Assembly: GCA_903891475.1 (NCBI GenBank)
Contig: CAITEP010000023.1
Location: forward strand, 1 to 64,000
DNA from: an uncultured Mucilaginibacter sp.
Lineage (GTDB): Bacteria; Bacteroidota; Bacteroidia; Sphingobacteriales; Sphingobacteriaceae
Reading direction: 5' to 3'
DNA: 64,000 nt
Below, piece by piece: positions 1 to 9,350 of this stretch (position 1 is its first letter; every line of letters starts with the position of its first letter). The translations under genes were made by a program, and so were the position numbers. The notes beneath the pieces are model-generated. The model was given only the letters and a program-made list of their open reading frames with translations. It searched no databases and had not been told where the DNA came from.

Positions 1-34
1 TTCAAACACGCCTTTTTTTGACGATTTCATATAA

Positions 35-69
35 CAAAAAAAGCAAATTGAAATCAATTTCAATTTGCT
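35..69 (-). terminator. Intrinsic terminator on the minus strand
   Basis: A perfect 12-bp inverted repeat (arms AGCAAATTGAAA and TTTCAATTTGCT, loop of 4) at 42-69 is followed on the minus strand by seven T residues (35-41). It lies about 140 nt past the stop codon of the CoA-binding protein gene and would end that transcript. Confidence 0.8.
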
Positions 70-207
70 CCTTATATCTTGTTGTAAAACAGATTATTAC
101 AAAGGTTTTACCAACTATTTTTGTCTATTAAATCTTTTAAAATATTTTGCGAAAAAAAACTTCAATTTGTGATTGAAAGTGGAAGAAAATAAAGGCCAAG
201 AATTTAA

Positions 208-573
208 TTAATACTCTCCAATCGAGAGCAGAACCAGCGTGCATGCATTTTCAGTTTCAATGCCATTACTGCTAGCAAGTTGCTGTAGTTCAGCATTTTC
301 AGTACCCGGGTTAAAAATAATCCTTTTTGGATGGGTGTTTAGTATGTAATTGTATAGTGGCGCCTGATGGTTTGGGCCAATATATAAAGTAACTGTATCA
401 ATATCGGGGTGTATGGTTTCTGCTTTTTCAATAGGTACACCAGCTACCATTCCCTCTTTAAGGCCAACATTTACAATGCTATGCCCATGCATAATTAACT
501 TATTTGCAGCCAAATAGGCATATCTAGCAGCATTTGTGGTAGCACCTAATATCAAAGTTTTCTTGTTAGCCAT
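208..573 (-). CDS. CoA-binding domain protein (YccU-like)
   Basis: This 121-residue protein has the length and layout of stand-alone CoA-binding (YccU/COG1832-type) proteins. A beta strand leads into a Rossmann-type turn (LGATTNAARYAYLA, residues 9-22), then GMVAGVPI, and a late NPGTENAEL loop around residue 88. Family members bind CoA or a similar nucleotide through this fold, but their physiological role is generally unknown. It is soluble, with no signal peptide. It lies just downstream of the broken DinB-like gene on the same strand and overlaps its end by a few bases, so the two were probably one transcription unit. A strong terminator follows at 35-69. Family assignment is good; function is open. 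Confidence 0.85.
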   Translation of the reverse strand: MANKKTLILGATTNAARYAYLAANKLIMHGHSIVNVGLKEGMVAGVPIEKAETIHPDIDTVTLYIGPNHQAPLYNYILNTHPKRIIFNPGTENAELQQLASSNGIETENACTLVLLSIGEY

Positions 574-1075
574 TGTTTAATTTTTGAAGTATGCTTATTT
601 GCCCCGCGTGGTAAACCTGGTATTTTATAAAACCTTCAACCAATTGTTTGTGGGTGTTTATTTGCTCATTTTGTCTATCATCATGTACTAAATTATCCCA
701 TTCCCCCACAGCAAAGTTATGAATAACTTGAATTAAATTTACGTTAACCAAGCTTAAATCATTGACATATGTTTGCAATTTATGTTCGGCGGGTTAACCT
801 TCCTCAGGCCAATCACCGCTTTAAGGGGTTTGGGCATTCAATCCATTAAGCCTATCCATCACCCCCTCTGTTCATGATAACATATGCAAAACTATTTTAG
901 CAATACTATGCGAAGCACATGTTGGCTTTTCAAAAGCGGTCTCAAAATTTACACATTCAATTATGGTAAAAATAGCATCTCCATACCAAGGGTTACCCAA
1001 TAAAACTTGCTCCGGGTTTTGTTTTAAAGCTTCGGTTGTATTTATAATAATAATTTTGATGTTGCAATAGCGCAA
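566..1075 (-). pseudogene. DinB-like protein, disrupted by three in-frame stop codons
   Basis: Two short ORFs (1075-872 and 778-566) are in the same reading frame and join into one DinB/DUF1572-like protein. The upstream piece has NPWYGDAIFTIIECVN, then HSIAKIVLHML. The downstream piece ends with YHAGQISILQK, the usual C-terminal metal-site helix of this family. The 31 codons between them still read like protein (TEGVMDRLNGLNAQTP, SGDWPEEG, PAEHKLQ) but are interrupted by TGA (874-872), TAA (823-821) and TAA (796-794). Length is kept, so these are point nonsense changes and not deletions. The first TGA sits where a Trp would be expected. The 5' end overlaps the flavoprotein gene by about 34 nt, and the true start may be a few codons further in. 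A sequencing error would need to explain three separate stops, so decay is more likely. Confidence 0.75.
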
Positions 1076-2592
1076 TTTATACCATCAATTGCAGCAGATA
1101 TGATACCGCCGGCATAACCGGCCCCCTCGCCACAAGGAAATAGGCCATGAATTTGAGGATGCTGTAAACTTTCTTTATCGCGAGGTATTTTTACTGGCGA
1201 TGAAGTTCTTGATTCAACACCAACTAAAATTGCCTCATTGGTATAATATCCTTTCATTTTTTTCCCAAAAACAGGTAGCGCTTTTTTAAGTCTTGTATTT
1301 ATCCAATTAGGTAAAACCTCATTGAGTACAACACTCTTAACCCCGGGTATATAGGAGTTTAAAGGTAAATTATTTGATAGACGGTTCTCCACAAAATCAA
1401 TCATACGCTGTGCAGGGGCTACCAATTTGCCACCTCCAGCATTAAAAGCGATTCGCTCAATATTTTGTTGAAACTCTAGCATCTTTAGTGGATTATCCCC
1501 TATCCCTTTTACATCCTCCAAATTTACCTGCACTACCGTACCTGAATTGGCAAAGGGATTATTCCTTTTTGAAGGGCTCCAACCATTTACCACAATTTCA
1601 CTATCGGCAGTAGCACATGGTGCAATGATACCCCCTGGACACATACAAAAAGAAAACACGCCACGATTTTCAACTTGTTCCACCAAATTATAATATGCTG
1701 GTGGTAAATTGGGGTCGCGCAATTGGCAATGATATTGAGCATTATCAATTATATATTGGGGATGCTCTATCCTTACTCCTAAAGCAAATGGTTTGGGCTC
1801 AATCAAAATATGTTGTCTATGCAGCATCTCAAAAATATCATTTGCCGAATGTCCTGTTGCCAAAATAACTGCTTCGGCATTCCATTCATTGTTTAAATTT
1901 GTTTTAACTCCTCTTATTTTTCCAAAAGCAATCAAAAGATTGGTTACCTTGGTTTCAAAATGTATTTCTCCACCAACATTGATGATGCTTTGGGATATGG
2001 AAGAAATTATTTGCGGCAATTTATTTGTACCAATATGCGGACGGGCATCAATCAAAATATCCTCGGTTGCACCATGGGCTACAAATGTTTTTAATACTGA
2101 ATTTATATCCCCTCTTTTGGTTGACCGTGTATAGAGCTTACCATCCGAATAAGTGCCAGCACCTCCCTCACCAAAACAATAGTTTGATTCGGGGTTAACT
2201 GTACCCTGCTTATTAACATTAGCTAAATCACGTCTTCTTTTTTTAACATCTTTACCTCGCTCCAAAATAATAGGTTTAAAGCCTAATTCAATGCACTTTA
2301 AGGCTGCAAAAAGCCCTGCCGGGCCAGCGCCTACAATTATAATAGGCTTTGCGTCCTTTACATTCTTAAAATTAATGGTAAAAACTTCAGGAATAAAAAT
2401 CTCCTCAATAAAAACCATCACTAGCATACGATAAACAACATTACGCCCGCGAGCGTCAATTGATCGTTTTATTATTTTTAATGAAGTAATTTTATTCTCT
2501 GGAATGTTTGTTACCGAAGCGACAATTTGTTTTAACGCAATAAGGTTGTTATGTTGCACAGGCTGGCAAACTATCTCAATTTCTTTTATCAT
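1042..2592 (-). CDS. NAD(P)/FAD-dependent oxidoreductase (COG2509 type)
   Basis: A 516-residue flavoprotein. An N-terminal alpha/beta domain (about 1-80) precedes a Rossmann FAD-binding site, IIIVGAGPAGL (GAGPAG at 88-93), with the ribose-binding acid in ILERG near 111. The family-typical stretch CFGEGGAGTYSDGKLYTR follows at about 139-156. A second flavin-contacting segment, GLFPCGEGAGYAGGI, is close to the C terminus. This matches the uncharacterised FAD-dependent dehydrogenases of COG2509 in length and motif order. Substrate is unknown. It is cytoplasmic, with no signal peptide. It is divergent from the GH20 gene and is followed, with overlap, by the DinB-like pseudogene. Confidence 0.85.
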   Translation of the reverse strand: MIKEIEIVCQPVQHNNLIALKQIVASVTNIPENKITSLKIIKRSIDARGRNVVYRMLVMVFIEEIFIPEVFTINFKNVKDAKPIIIVGAGPAGLFAALKCIELGFKPIILERGKDVKKRRRDLANVNKQGTVNPESNYCFGEGGAGTYSDGKLYTRSTKRGDINSVLKTFVAHGATEDILIDARPHIGTNKLPQIISSISQSIINVGGEIHFETKVTNLLIAFGKIRGVKTNLNNEWNAEAVILATGHSANDIFEMLHRQHILIEPKPFALGVRIEHPQYIIDNAQYHCQLRDPNLPPAYYNLVEQVENRGVFSFCMCPGGIIAPCATADSEIVVNGWSPSKRNNPFANSGTVVQVNLEDVKGIGDNPLKMLEFQQNIERIAFNAGGGKLVAPAQRMIDFVENRLSNNLPLNSYIPGVKSVVLNEVLPNWINTRLKKALPVFGKKMKGYYTNEAILVGVESRTSSPVKIPRDKESLQHPQIHGLFPCGEGAGYAGGIISAAIDGINCAIATSKLLL

Positions 2593-2721
2593 TTATATGG
2601 CGGATTTCTACTCCGAATATTTAATTGAAATAAAAATATTTCTTTTAAAAAGCATAAATTAAATTAATAGAAACAATTAAATTTTATTCTGTATATTACC
2701 TTGATTTTTACTACCTTGACC

Positions 2722-2736
2722 TACTTTTAAAAAGTA
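2722..2736. promoter_or_regulatory. Short palindrome in a divergent intergenic region
   Basis: TACTTTTAAAAAGTA is a 7-bp inverted repeat with one central base, in the 272-nt gap between the flavoprotein gene (minus) and the hexosaminidase gene (plus). It could be an operator, but such A/T palindromes arise easily by chance in this AT-rich DNA. Confidence 0.2.
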
Positions 2737-2864
2737 AAATTTTATTAGAATAGAATTTTTTGAATGGTTACCTTAGCCATCAAAAAAACAAAATTAAAAC
2801 TATTTTTGAGTAACTTTATTTGTTTTAAATTATAAAAACTTTTTCAATAAACGGAATTTTTATT

Positions 2865-5438
2865 ATGCGAAAAATTTTACCAGTTATCATTTTATTATTG
2901 GCATGCATAAAATGCTTAGCGCAAATAAAGCCACAACCTCAACCGCCTTTTAATTCGCGCGATATAACCATAACCTGGGAGGCTATTCAAAATAATTATA
3001 AAAGTGCCGGAAATTCCTTGAATGCACTCGTTATTTCAAATAATGGAAAAATCCCCTTTCCAGTTACAGGTTGGACAATGTATTTTAGTTCGTCGCGAAT
3101 GGTAGATTCTAATACTGTGACTGAAAATGCTAAAATAAAATTTTTAAATGGCGACTTTTTTAGCTTAACCCCACTTAGTAATTTTTCAGAAATTAAACCT
3201 GGAACCTCAGTAAGGATTGAATATGTTGCTAAAGAACCTATCTTAAATATAACCGATGCTCCAGATGGTTTTTATTTAGTTTGGGATATACTTCCAGATA
3301 AAGGATATAATGTAGGTAATTTAAACTTAAAATCACTTGATTTAAGTTCAAAATACACTATAAAACCATCTGTCATCTACGAACAAAATAAATCAATTAA
3401 GGATATTCCTGAAAGTCAACTTGTAAAAGTATTCCCAACACCACTTCAATATAAAGAAACAGGAGATGTTTTAAACTTAAATAGGTTCTCCTTAATAGAA
3501 ACTGTGTCAGTTAATTTAAGGTTTGATAAGGAGGGGAACGATTTAAAAAATTACCTAAATAGCTTAATTGGGAGTAGGGCGGATGTGAATCCAAAACTAA
3601 CCGTTACAAAACCCATTTCAATTATTTATGTAGATTCTTTGAAAAAAGATGCTTATGAATTAATTGTGACAACCAAAGGAATTAATATTAAAGCCTCAAC
3701 GGCTTCTGGTGCCTTTTACGCTGTTCAAACAATCAAATCCTTAATTAAACCATTTCTGTTTAGCGTGCAAGAAAAGGAGTTTAATATTCCTTGTGTTGAA
3801 ATAAAGGACGAGCCGAGGTTTCCATATCGTGCATTTATGCTTGATGTTAGCCGTAACTTCCAAACTAAGGGCGAAGTTTTGAAAATACTTGATTTGATGG
3901 CGCAATACAAACTGAATGTGTTTCACTTTCATTTAACTGACGATGAAGGCTGGAGGCTTGAAATACCATACCTTCCCGATTTAACTAAAGTTGGAGGCAA
4001 AAGAAGTCATACGCTTGATTCAAAGCTTTCTCTTCCTCCTTCGTATGGTTCCGGCGGAACAGGTGGCGAAAAAGATGCACGTGTAGGATCTGGTTTTTAT
4101 ACAAGAAACGACTTTATTGACATTATTAAATATGCCAATAATTTACATATACAAGTAGTACCAGAAATTGAAGCTCCAGGTCATGCGCGTGCTGCGATAG
4201 TTGCTATGAAGGCCCGGTACAACCGCTTAATGGCCGAAGGGTTAAAGATTGAGGCTGAAAAATATCTATTAACTGACCCTGATGATAAATCTGTATACAG
4301 TTCCGCTCAGAATTGGAATGATAATGTAATGGATATTTCCAGACCATCAACTCTTAATTTTGTTGAAGCCATTATTAATAATATTGTTAGCATGTACAAA
4401 GATGCCGACGTACCCCTAACTAGTATACATTGGGGGGGTGATGAAGTGCCTTTAGGTGCATGGGAAAAATCGCCATCATTTGCAGCCATAAAACTAAACC
4501 ATACTGAAATAAAAGATACGCAGGATCTTTGGAATTATTTTTATGATTCAATAAATGAGTTTTTAAAAGACAAAGGTGTTACCCTTTCTGGTTGGGAAGA
4601 AATGGCTCTTCATAAAACTAAATTGGATGGCAAACCTTATTATTTACCTAATCCTGAATTTGTAAATGAAAACTTGCAGGCCGAGGTTTGGAACAATACA
4701 ATTGGCGATGGAAATGAGGATCTGGCATATAAACTAGCTAATGCTGGTTATAAGGTTGTATTAAGTTGCGTTTCTAACTTTTATTTTGATTTGGCTTATA
4801 ATAATTCATTTGATGAGCCTGGTTATTATTGGGGCGGATATATCGATATTGAAAAACCATATTCATTTATTCCATACGATTATGTTAAAAACGTAAAAGT
4901 TGATAAAAATGGAGCACCGGTTAATCCGAATATATTTGTTGGAAAACAACGCTTAACAGATTATGGCAAAACTAACATTGTTGGTTTGCAAAGCGCTTTA
5001 TGGGGCGAAAATATTAGAACGGTACAGCGACTTGAATACATGCTTTTACCTCGATTATTAGCTTTTTCTGAAAGAGCATGGAGCAAAGATCCTGATTGGG
5101 TAAACGCTCCAAATACTGTAGCTAGTGATACATTATATACGAATGCCTATAATTCTTTTCTAAATGTTTTGGGTAAAAGAGAATTACCTCGATTAAGTTA
5201 TTTTGATGGCGGGTTTAGCTACCGAATACCTAAACCTGGCGTGGTTTATAAAGATGGAAAATATTTTGCCAATGTGCAATTTCCAGGTTTAATTATTAAA
5301 TATACTGTAAATGGCGATACCCCAGAATTTTCAAGTAAAACTTATTCTGAACCGATTGCCAGTGAATCGGCCGTTGTTAAGTTCCGTACTTTCGATGTAA
5401 AGGGTAGAGGAAGTGAAGTAATAACCGTTACAAAGTAA
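2865..5438 (+). CDS. Beta-N-acetylhexosaminidase, glycoside hydrolase family 20
   Basis: An 857-residue secreted enzyme expected to release terminal N-acetylhexosamine from chitin- or glycan-derived oligosaccharides by substrate-assisted catalysis. A signal peptide (about 1-19, ending KCLAQ) is followed by a chitobiase-type carbohydrate-binding domain (about 25-150) and a GH20b alpha/beta domain (about 190-310). The TIM-barrel catalytic domain (about 325-710) contains HFHLTDDEGW at 354-363 and the Asp-Glu catalytic pair in GGDEVP (D526, E527). The C terminus (about 775-857) resembles the chitobiase C-terminal beta domain. This is the full chitobiase-like layout. A strong hairpin follows the stop codon. 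The convergent gene next to it is a TonB-dependent receptor, but nothing shows that the two work together. Confidence 0.95.
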   Translation: MRKILPVIILLLACIKCLAQIKPQPQPPFNSRDITITWEAIQNNYKSAGNSLNALVISNNGKIPFPVTGWTMYFSSSRMVDSNTVTENAKIKFLNGDFFSLTPLSNFSEIKPGTSVRIEYVAKEPILNITDAPDGFYLVWDILPDKGYNVGNLNLKSLDLSSKYTIKPSVIYEQNKSIKDIPESQLVKVFPTPLQYKETGDVLNLNRFSLIETVSVNLRFDKEGNDLKNYLNSLIGSRADVNPKLTVTKPISIIYVDSLKKDAYELIVTTKGINIKASTASGAFYAVQTIKSLIKPFLFSVQEKEFNIPCVEIKDEPRFPYRAFMLDVSRNFQTKGEVLKILDLMAQYKLNVFHFHLTDDEGWRLEIPYLPDLTKVGGKRSHTLDSKLSLPPSYGSGGTGGEKDARVGSGFYTRNDFIDIIKYANNLHIQVVPEIEAPGHARAAIVAMKARYNRLMAEGLKIEAEKYLLTDPDDKSVYSSAQNWNDNVMDISRPSTLNFVEAIINNIVSMYKDADVPLTSIHWGGDEVPLGAWEKSPSFAAIKLNHTEIKDTQDLWNYFYDSINEFLKDKGVTLSGWEEMALHKTKLDGKPYYLPNPEFVNENLQAEVWNNTIGDGNEDLAYKLANAGYKVVLSCVSNFYFDLAYNNSFDEPGYYWGGYIDIEKPYSFIPYDYVKNVKVDKNGAPVNPNIFVGKQRLTDYGKTNIVGLQSALWGENIRTVQRLEYMLLPRLLAFSERAWSKDPDWVNAPNTVASDTLYTNAYNSFLNVLGKRELPRLSYFDGGFSYRIPKPGVVYKDGKYFANVQFPGLIIKYTVNGDTPEFSSKTYSEPIASESAVVKFRTFDVKGRGSEVITVTK

Positions 5439-5449
5439 GAGCAATTATA

Positions 5450-5486
5450 TTATCTGCAAATATCTGAAATTGATATTTGCAGATAA
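5450..5486. terminator. Bidirectional terminator hairpin
   Basis: A perfect 15-bp inverted repeat (arms TTATCTGCAAATATC and GATATTTGCAGATAA, loop TGAAATT) fills the gap between two convergent genes. There is no long T-tract on either side, but stem length and placement support a shared terminator. Confidence 0.75.
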
Positions 5487-7568
5487 TTATAAGATTATAG
5501 TAAATCCTAAATAATAATTCCGTAACGGAGCCGCGTTATAATAACGGCCACCCACCGCATTTAAATCATTACCTAAGCTATATTTTTGATTTAAAGCATT
5601 ATTTATTCCACCATAAATTTCATAGTGACTTTTCGATGTTAAATTATGTTTCCAACCAGACTTAAGCTGTAATATGTTGTATGCCGGGGCAAATGCTATG
5701 TTGGCATCGTTTAGAGGGATTTTAGCTGTATAATTATGCTCAATAAATAAATAAAAAGAGTTTGGTAACTTTGTTTGAAGACTACTTATAATAACCTGTC
5801 CGGGCACACCCGTTAGTTGGTTTCCTGAATAGTTGGTAGTCGCATCGTGATAGTTATCGGCAAACTTAAACCTGTCAATTGTTATGGATTCGTTTATTTG
5901 TAAACCCCTAATAAATGAAGAATTATTTTGATGAATTATCCAGCCCATAAATGTTAATTCTAAACCTGGTTGGTTGGTTGCCCCAGCATTTATATAATAT
6001 TGGGTTCCATCTGCATTAAATCTGGGTACTATCGCATTTTGTAGATGATAATAAAAAACGGAGACATCCAAATAAATACTTTCATCCGAATTTCGCAAGC
6101 GAAAGCCTGATTCATAATTCACGCCGTACTGTGCGGATAGATTGGGATTGATGGTATGGTCGGTTGGTCTTATTTCGCTTGTTGTAGGAGTAGAGTAACC
6201 GCGACTGATTGATGACCGCCAATAAGTGTTTTGGCTTATTTGATAGCTAACAGCTACTCGAGGCATTAGCTGAGGAGTAAAATTTCGATTATTGTAGTTT
6301 AACTCATCATTTGGATATATGTTTTTGAATTCATAATTGTAAAAATTTAAACTTAGCGCGGCTTCTATGTTTAATTTTTTAAATATAGAAGCTATATATC
6401 TTGCAAAAATAAAATGTTGGCGAGTGTTAATTTTATCAAATGTTTGTGCCGTATCTCTAGCTCCCAACTTATTTCCATAGTTATTTATGATAGAATTGGT
6501 TTGCTGCCACTCAATTCCTAAATTAAACTTTGTATTAAAATTTAAGCTACTAAATGAACTTAATTCAAAATAAGTTCTCAAGCCAAAGGTTGACTCATAC
6601 CGTTGTCCGTAATTAGTTATAAAAGGGTTTGTAAAATCAACATAGGTACCAAAAACAGATAATACGTTTCTTAAATTTTTATTAAAATGATATTCATTGG
6701 TAAATCCAGTTAAAAATACTTTTTGGTATACTCCGGCTTTTTGTTGAATGGCACCAGGAATAGTTTTGGTTGGAGGCCTGGCCCATTGTGGATTTGTTTG
6801 AAATTGACTCAATGTTAACCCTCCTGGTGTTTCATACCCAAGGTTTGAAAACAAGCTAGTTATTCGTAAATCATCGTTTTTAAAAGCCCATCTGTTAACA
6901 GCTTGCAGATAATTGCGTTGCATGTAACTGTGTTCTCGATACCCACCATAGCTCTCATATGCTTGCGCTAAATTAAGTGAATAGTTTTTTATACTTTCCT
7001 GTAATCTAGTACTTTCATGTAAAAGCCCATAAGTCCCCCCGTTTAGCCCTATCGAAATAAAGTTATTATTATTACGCTGGTTTAAGGTATTTAATATAAC
7101 AACACCACCCGAATTTGCGCCAAATAAACTGCCATCAGGACCTTTTAAAACCTCCATGCTGTTAATACCATTATAGTCAATTGCATTTAAATAAGTATTA
7201 CCACCGGCATCTGTTAATGGTATTTCATCCAAATATACTTTAACATCCCTAACTCCAAATGGCGACCGTAACAGACTTCCTCTAATTGAAAGCCTATAAC
7301 TTCCTGGCGAGCGTTCCTCTGCCCTTACCCCTGCCACGGTATTGAGTACTGAAATAAATGAATTATCAGGTTGTAAAGCCAATTGAGCCTGACTTACAAC
7401 ACCAATAGATGCAGGGATACTTAAAACAGGTTGTTGGCGTAAATATCCTCTTACGGTTACTTGGTTTAACAGTTTGGAACTATCTGTTTTAAGCGAATCA
7501 GATTTTAATTGGGATTTTGCACCTTGTATAGAAAAAAGAATGAACGGGAATATTAAAAAAAATTTCAA
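5487..7568 (-). CDS. TonB-dependent outer-membrane receptor
   Basis: A 693-residue outer-membrane receptor. After a signal peptide (about 1-19, ending GAKSQ) comes a short linker and then the plug domain: VTVRGYLRQQPVLSIPASIGVVSQAQL, with VLNTVAGVRAEER, SIRGS, VYLDEIPLTDAGG and MEVLKGPDGSLFGANSGGVV at about 35-160. The remainder is beta-barrel, rich in aromatic and Asn/Tyr-bearing strands, and ends in an aromatic-hydrophobic strand (YYLGFTIIL). The order and wording of plug motifs recall siderophore or metal-chelate receptors (FecA-like). There is no N-terminal carboxypeptidase-like domain and no SusD partner, so it is unlikely to be a SusC-type glycan importer. It is divergent from a VIT/CCC1 metal transporter gene, which weakly favours an iron-related role. 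Substrate not determined. Confidence 0.92.
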   Translation of the reverse strand: MKFFLIFPFILFSIQGAKSQLKSDSLKTDSSKLLNQVTVRGYLRQQPVLSIPASIGVVSQAQLALQPDNSFISVLNTVAGVRAEERSPGSYRLSIRGSLLRSPFGVRDVKVYLDEIPLTDAGGNTYLNAIDYNGINSMEVLKGPDGSLFGANSGGVVILNTLNQRNNNNFISIGLNGGTYGLLHESTRLQESIKNYSLNLAQAYESYGGYREHSYMQRNYLQAVNRWAFKNDDLRITSLFSNLGYETPGGLTLSQFQTNPQWARPPTKTIPGAIQQKAGVYQKVFLTGFTNEYHFNKNLRNVLSVFGTYVDFTNPFITNYGQRYESTFGLRTYFELSSFSSLNFNTKFNLGIEWQQTNSIINNYGNKLGARDTAQTFDKINTRQHFIFARYIASIFKKLNIEAALSLNFYNYEFKNIYPNDELNYNNRNFTPQLMPRVAVSYQISQNTYWRSSISRGYSTPTTSEIRPTDHTINPNLSAQYGVNYESGFRLRNSDESIYLDVSVFYYHLQNAIVPRFNADGTQYYINAGATNQPGLELTFMGWIIHQNNSSFIRGLQINESITIDRFKFADNYHDATTNYSGNQLTGVPGQVIISSLQTKLPNSFYLFIEHNYTAKIPLNDANIAFAPAYNILQLKSGWKHNLTSKSHYEIYGGINNALNQKYSLGNDLNAVGGRYYNAAPLRNYYLGFTIIL

Positions 7569-7687
7569 AGCCTTATAATTAGAAAAACAAAAGTAGTGCT
7601 TAAAGACTTTGAATAACTAAACTTTATAAAAAAAGGGGTGTGTAAATAATTTAAATGAGCAAGGATTAATATAGTATTGATATATTT

Positions 7688-7718
7688 TTGAGAAATACCT
7701 TGTTTTAAGTTACCTTTA
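7688..7718 (+). promoter_or_regulatory. Bacteroidetes-type promoter for the VIT gene
   Basis: TTG at 7688-7690, then a 20-bp spacer, then TACCTTTA at 7711-7718 (consensus TAnnTTTG, last base differs). The ATG begins only 3 nt later, so transcription would start at or next to the start codon and the mRNA could be leaderless. Confidence 0.45.
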
Positions 7719-7721
7719 GCC

Positions 7722-8408
7722 ATGCATCACGAACATCATTTAAAAAGCTCCGATACAATAAAAGATATTGTTATTGGTATGTCTGATGGTTTAACGGTAC
7801 CTTTTGCTTTGGCAGCTGGCTTAAGTGGGGCTGTAAATTCATCGGGAATAATAGTAACTGCAGGTATAGCTGAAATTGTGGCGGGCTCCATTGCGATGGG
7901 CTTAGGTGGTTTTTTGGCTGGCAGGACCGAAGTTGATCATTATAATTCTGAATTAAAAAGGGAATATGACGAGATTGAACGAATTCCCGAACAAGAGAAA
8001 ATGGAAGTAAAGGAAGTTTTCGCCGATTTTGGTTTATCTGTAGCCCTTCAAGATCAAATTGCCGATGAGATGGCAAAAGACAAAGACAAATGGGTTGATT
8101 TTATGATGCGCTTTGAATTGGGCCTTGAAAAACCACAAGCCAACAGAGCCACACAGAGCGCGTTAACCATTGGCGCTTCTTATATTGTAGGAGGTATTAT
8201 ACCATTGTCGCCATATGTATTTGTACCAAACTCGCAGGTTGCCTTAATGTATTCAGTAATAATTACTTTGATTTGCCTTTTTATTTTTGGCTACTTAAAA
8301 AGTAAAGTAACCGGGCAACCAGCATTTTCAGGCGCGTTAAAAGTACTGGTTATTGGGGCATTAGCAGCCGGAGCGGCATTTTTAATGGCGAAATTGATAA
8401 ACGGATAA
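7722..8408 (+). CDS. VIT1/CCC1-family metal transporter
   Basis: A 228-residue membrane protein of the vacuolar iron transporter/CCC1 family. The N terminus is His-rich (MHHEHH). TM1 carries the family motif DIVIGMSDGLTVPFALAAGLSG (about 15-36), and TM2 follows with EIVAGSIAMGLGGFLAG. The long cytosolic segment, acidic and helical (about 68-140, with several Glu residues), corresponds to the metal-binding domain of this family. TM3-5 fill the C-terminal third. The family moves Fe2+ or Mn2+ out of the cytosol, and iron or manganese detoxification is the likely role. The divergent neighbour is a TonB-dependent receptor. A long hairpin at 8431-8465 ends the gene. Confidence 0.88.
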   Translation: MHHEHHLKSSDTIKDIVIGMSDGLTVPFALAAGLSGAVNSSGIIVTAGIAEIVAGSIAMGLGGFLAGRTEVDHYNSELKREYDEIERIPEQEKMEVKEVFADFGLSVALQDQIADEMAKDKDKWVDFMMRFELGLEKPQANRATQSALTIGASYIVGGIIPLSPYVFVPNSQVALMYSVIITLICLFIFGYLKSKVTGQPAFSGALKVLVIGALAAGAAFLMAKLING

Positions 8409-8430
8409 TAAACACAAATTTAAAACCAAT

Positions 8431-8465
8431 AATAGCTGGTAAAACGAATCATTTTGCCAGCTATT
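8431..8465. terminator. Bidirectional terminator hairpin
   Basis: Arms AATAGCTGGTAAAA and TTTTGCCAGCTATT form a 14-bp stem with one T-G wobble and a 7-nt loop. It lies between the convergent VIT and DUF2807 genes. Confidence 0.7.
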
Positions 8466-8473
8466 AGCTAATA

Positions 8474-9211
8474 TCAAAACCTGGAAATATCGCCACTGCC
8501 GCTTTTTGATTTAGAAATCATTTTTGCATCACCGATATAATGAATATCACCCGAACCATTTACCGAAGCTTCAATTTTTTCACTCGCATTTATTTCCGCA
8601 TCACCCGATCCGCTTACATGAACACTTGAATTTACGGTTAATAAGTGTTTTGCTGTAAAATCACCAGAACCAACTACCCTTACTTTTGAATTTTCAGCCT
8701 TTCCGTTAAGTTTCATATCACCCGAGCCCGAAATGCTACATTCAAGGTTTTTAGCCTCCAATTGTCCTTCCATATCACCCGAGCCCGAAATGCTTAATTT
8801 CAAATTATCTGTTGTAATGCCTTCCTTAAACTTAATATCGCCCGAGCCTGAAATGTTAATACTATTTACATTTTTTACCTTTACATAAATCATAATTTTT
8901 TTATAATTTCCCCACCAGTTACCCCAGTTCCAATTATCATGTTTACTGTATATTTTTAGAACGCCTTCATTTACCTCTGTAACAATTCGTTCCATAACAT
9001 CATTTGGAGCTTCTACTTTTACCTCATCTTGCGAACCTTGTGTTATCATCACATCAAAAGGACCAGCCAGGTTAATAGCGTTAAAACCTGAAAGATGACG
9101 ATCTACAATATCTGAAGTATTGGTGGATATTTTATTGGAGGGTTTTCCATTTAAATTACTGGTTATAACACCCAGAAAAAGGATTGATAATAAAGTATTT
9201 ATTGCTTTCAT
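8474..9211 (-). CDS. DUF2807 (GIN) domain protein with SGSGD repeats
   Basis: A 245-residue exported protein. A signal peptide (about 1-23) is followed by LSGFNAINLAGPFDVMITQG, the standard opening of the DUF2807 'putative auto-transporter adhesin head GIN' domain. Seven GSGD-containing turns (for example SGSGDIKF, SGSGDMEG, SGSGDMKL, VGSGDFTA, SGSGDAEI, NGSGDIHY, SGSGDISR) recur every 16-25 residues, as expected for a right-handed beta-helix. The family is widespread in Bacteroidota and is usually periplasmic or surface-exposed; function is not established. A Trp/Asn-rich stretch (NWNWGNWWGN) near residue 93 interrupts the repeat pattern. Confidence 0.9.
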   Translation of the reverse strand: MKAINTLLSILFLGVITSNLNGKPSNKISTNTSDIVDRHLSGFNAINLAGPFDVMITQGSQDEVKVEAPNDVMERIVTEVNEGVLKIYSKHDNWNWGNWWGNYKKIMIYVKVKNVNSINISGSGDIKFKEGITTDNLKLSISGSGDMEGQLEAKNLECSISGSGDMKLNGKAENSKVRVVGSGDFTAKHLLTVNSSVHVSGSGDAEINASEKIEASVNGSGDIHYIGDAKMISKSKSGSGDISRF

Positions 9212-9350
9212 ATTATTTGTTTCCTATTAGACGTCACTTTTAAATAATATGTTGCAAATTTTTCCAAATTTTTTAGGGTAACTAAGCTATTAGGAATATA
9301 TTGTATCTTTATTACATTCTTAAAGTCAACTATAAACTCAATAAATTTAA

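Noticed and set aside
566-778. Treating the 70- and 67-residue pieces as two small genes
   Set aside because: Both are in one frame and join to one DinB-like protein through readable codons, so a single pseudogene explains them better.
8474-9211. DNA-level tandem repeat in the DUF2807 gene
   Set aside because: The repeated gsgd-coding blocks follow from the beta-helix protein repeat and need no separate explanation.
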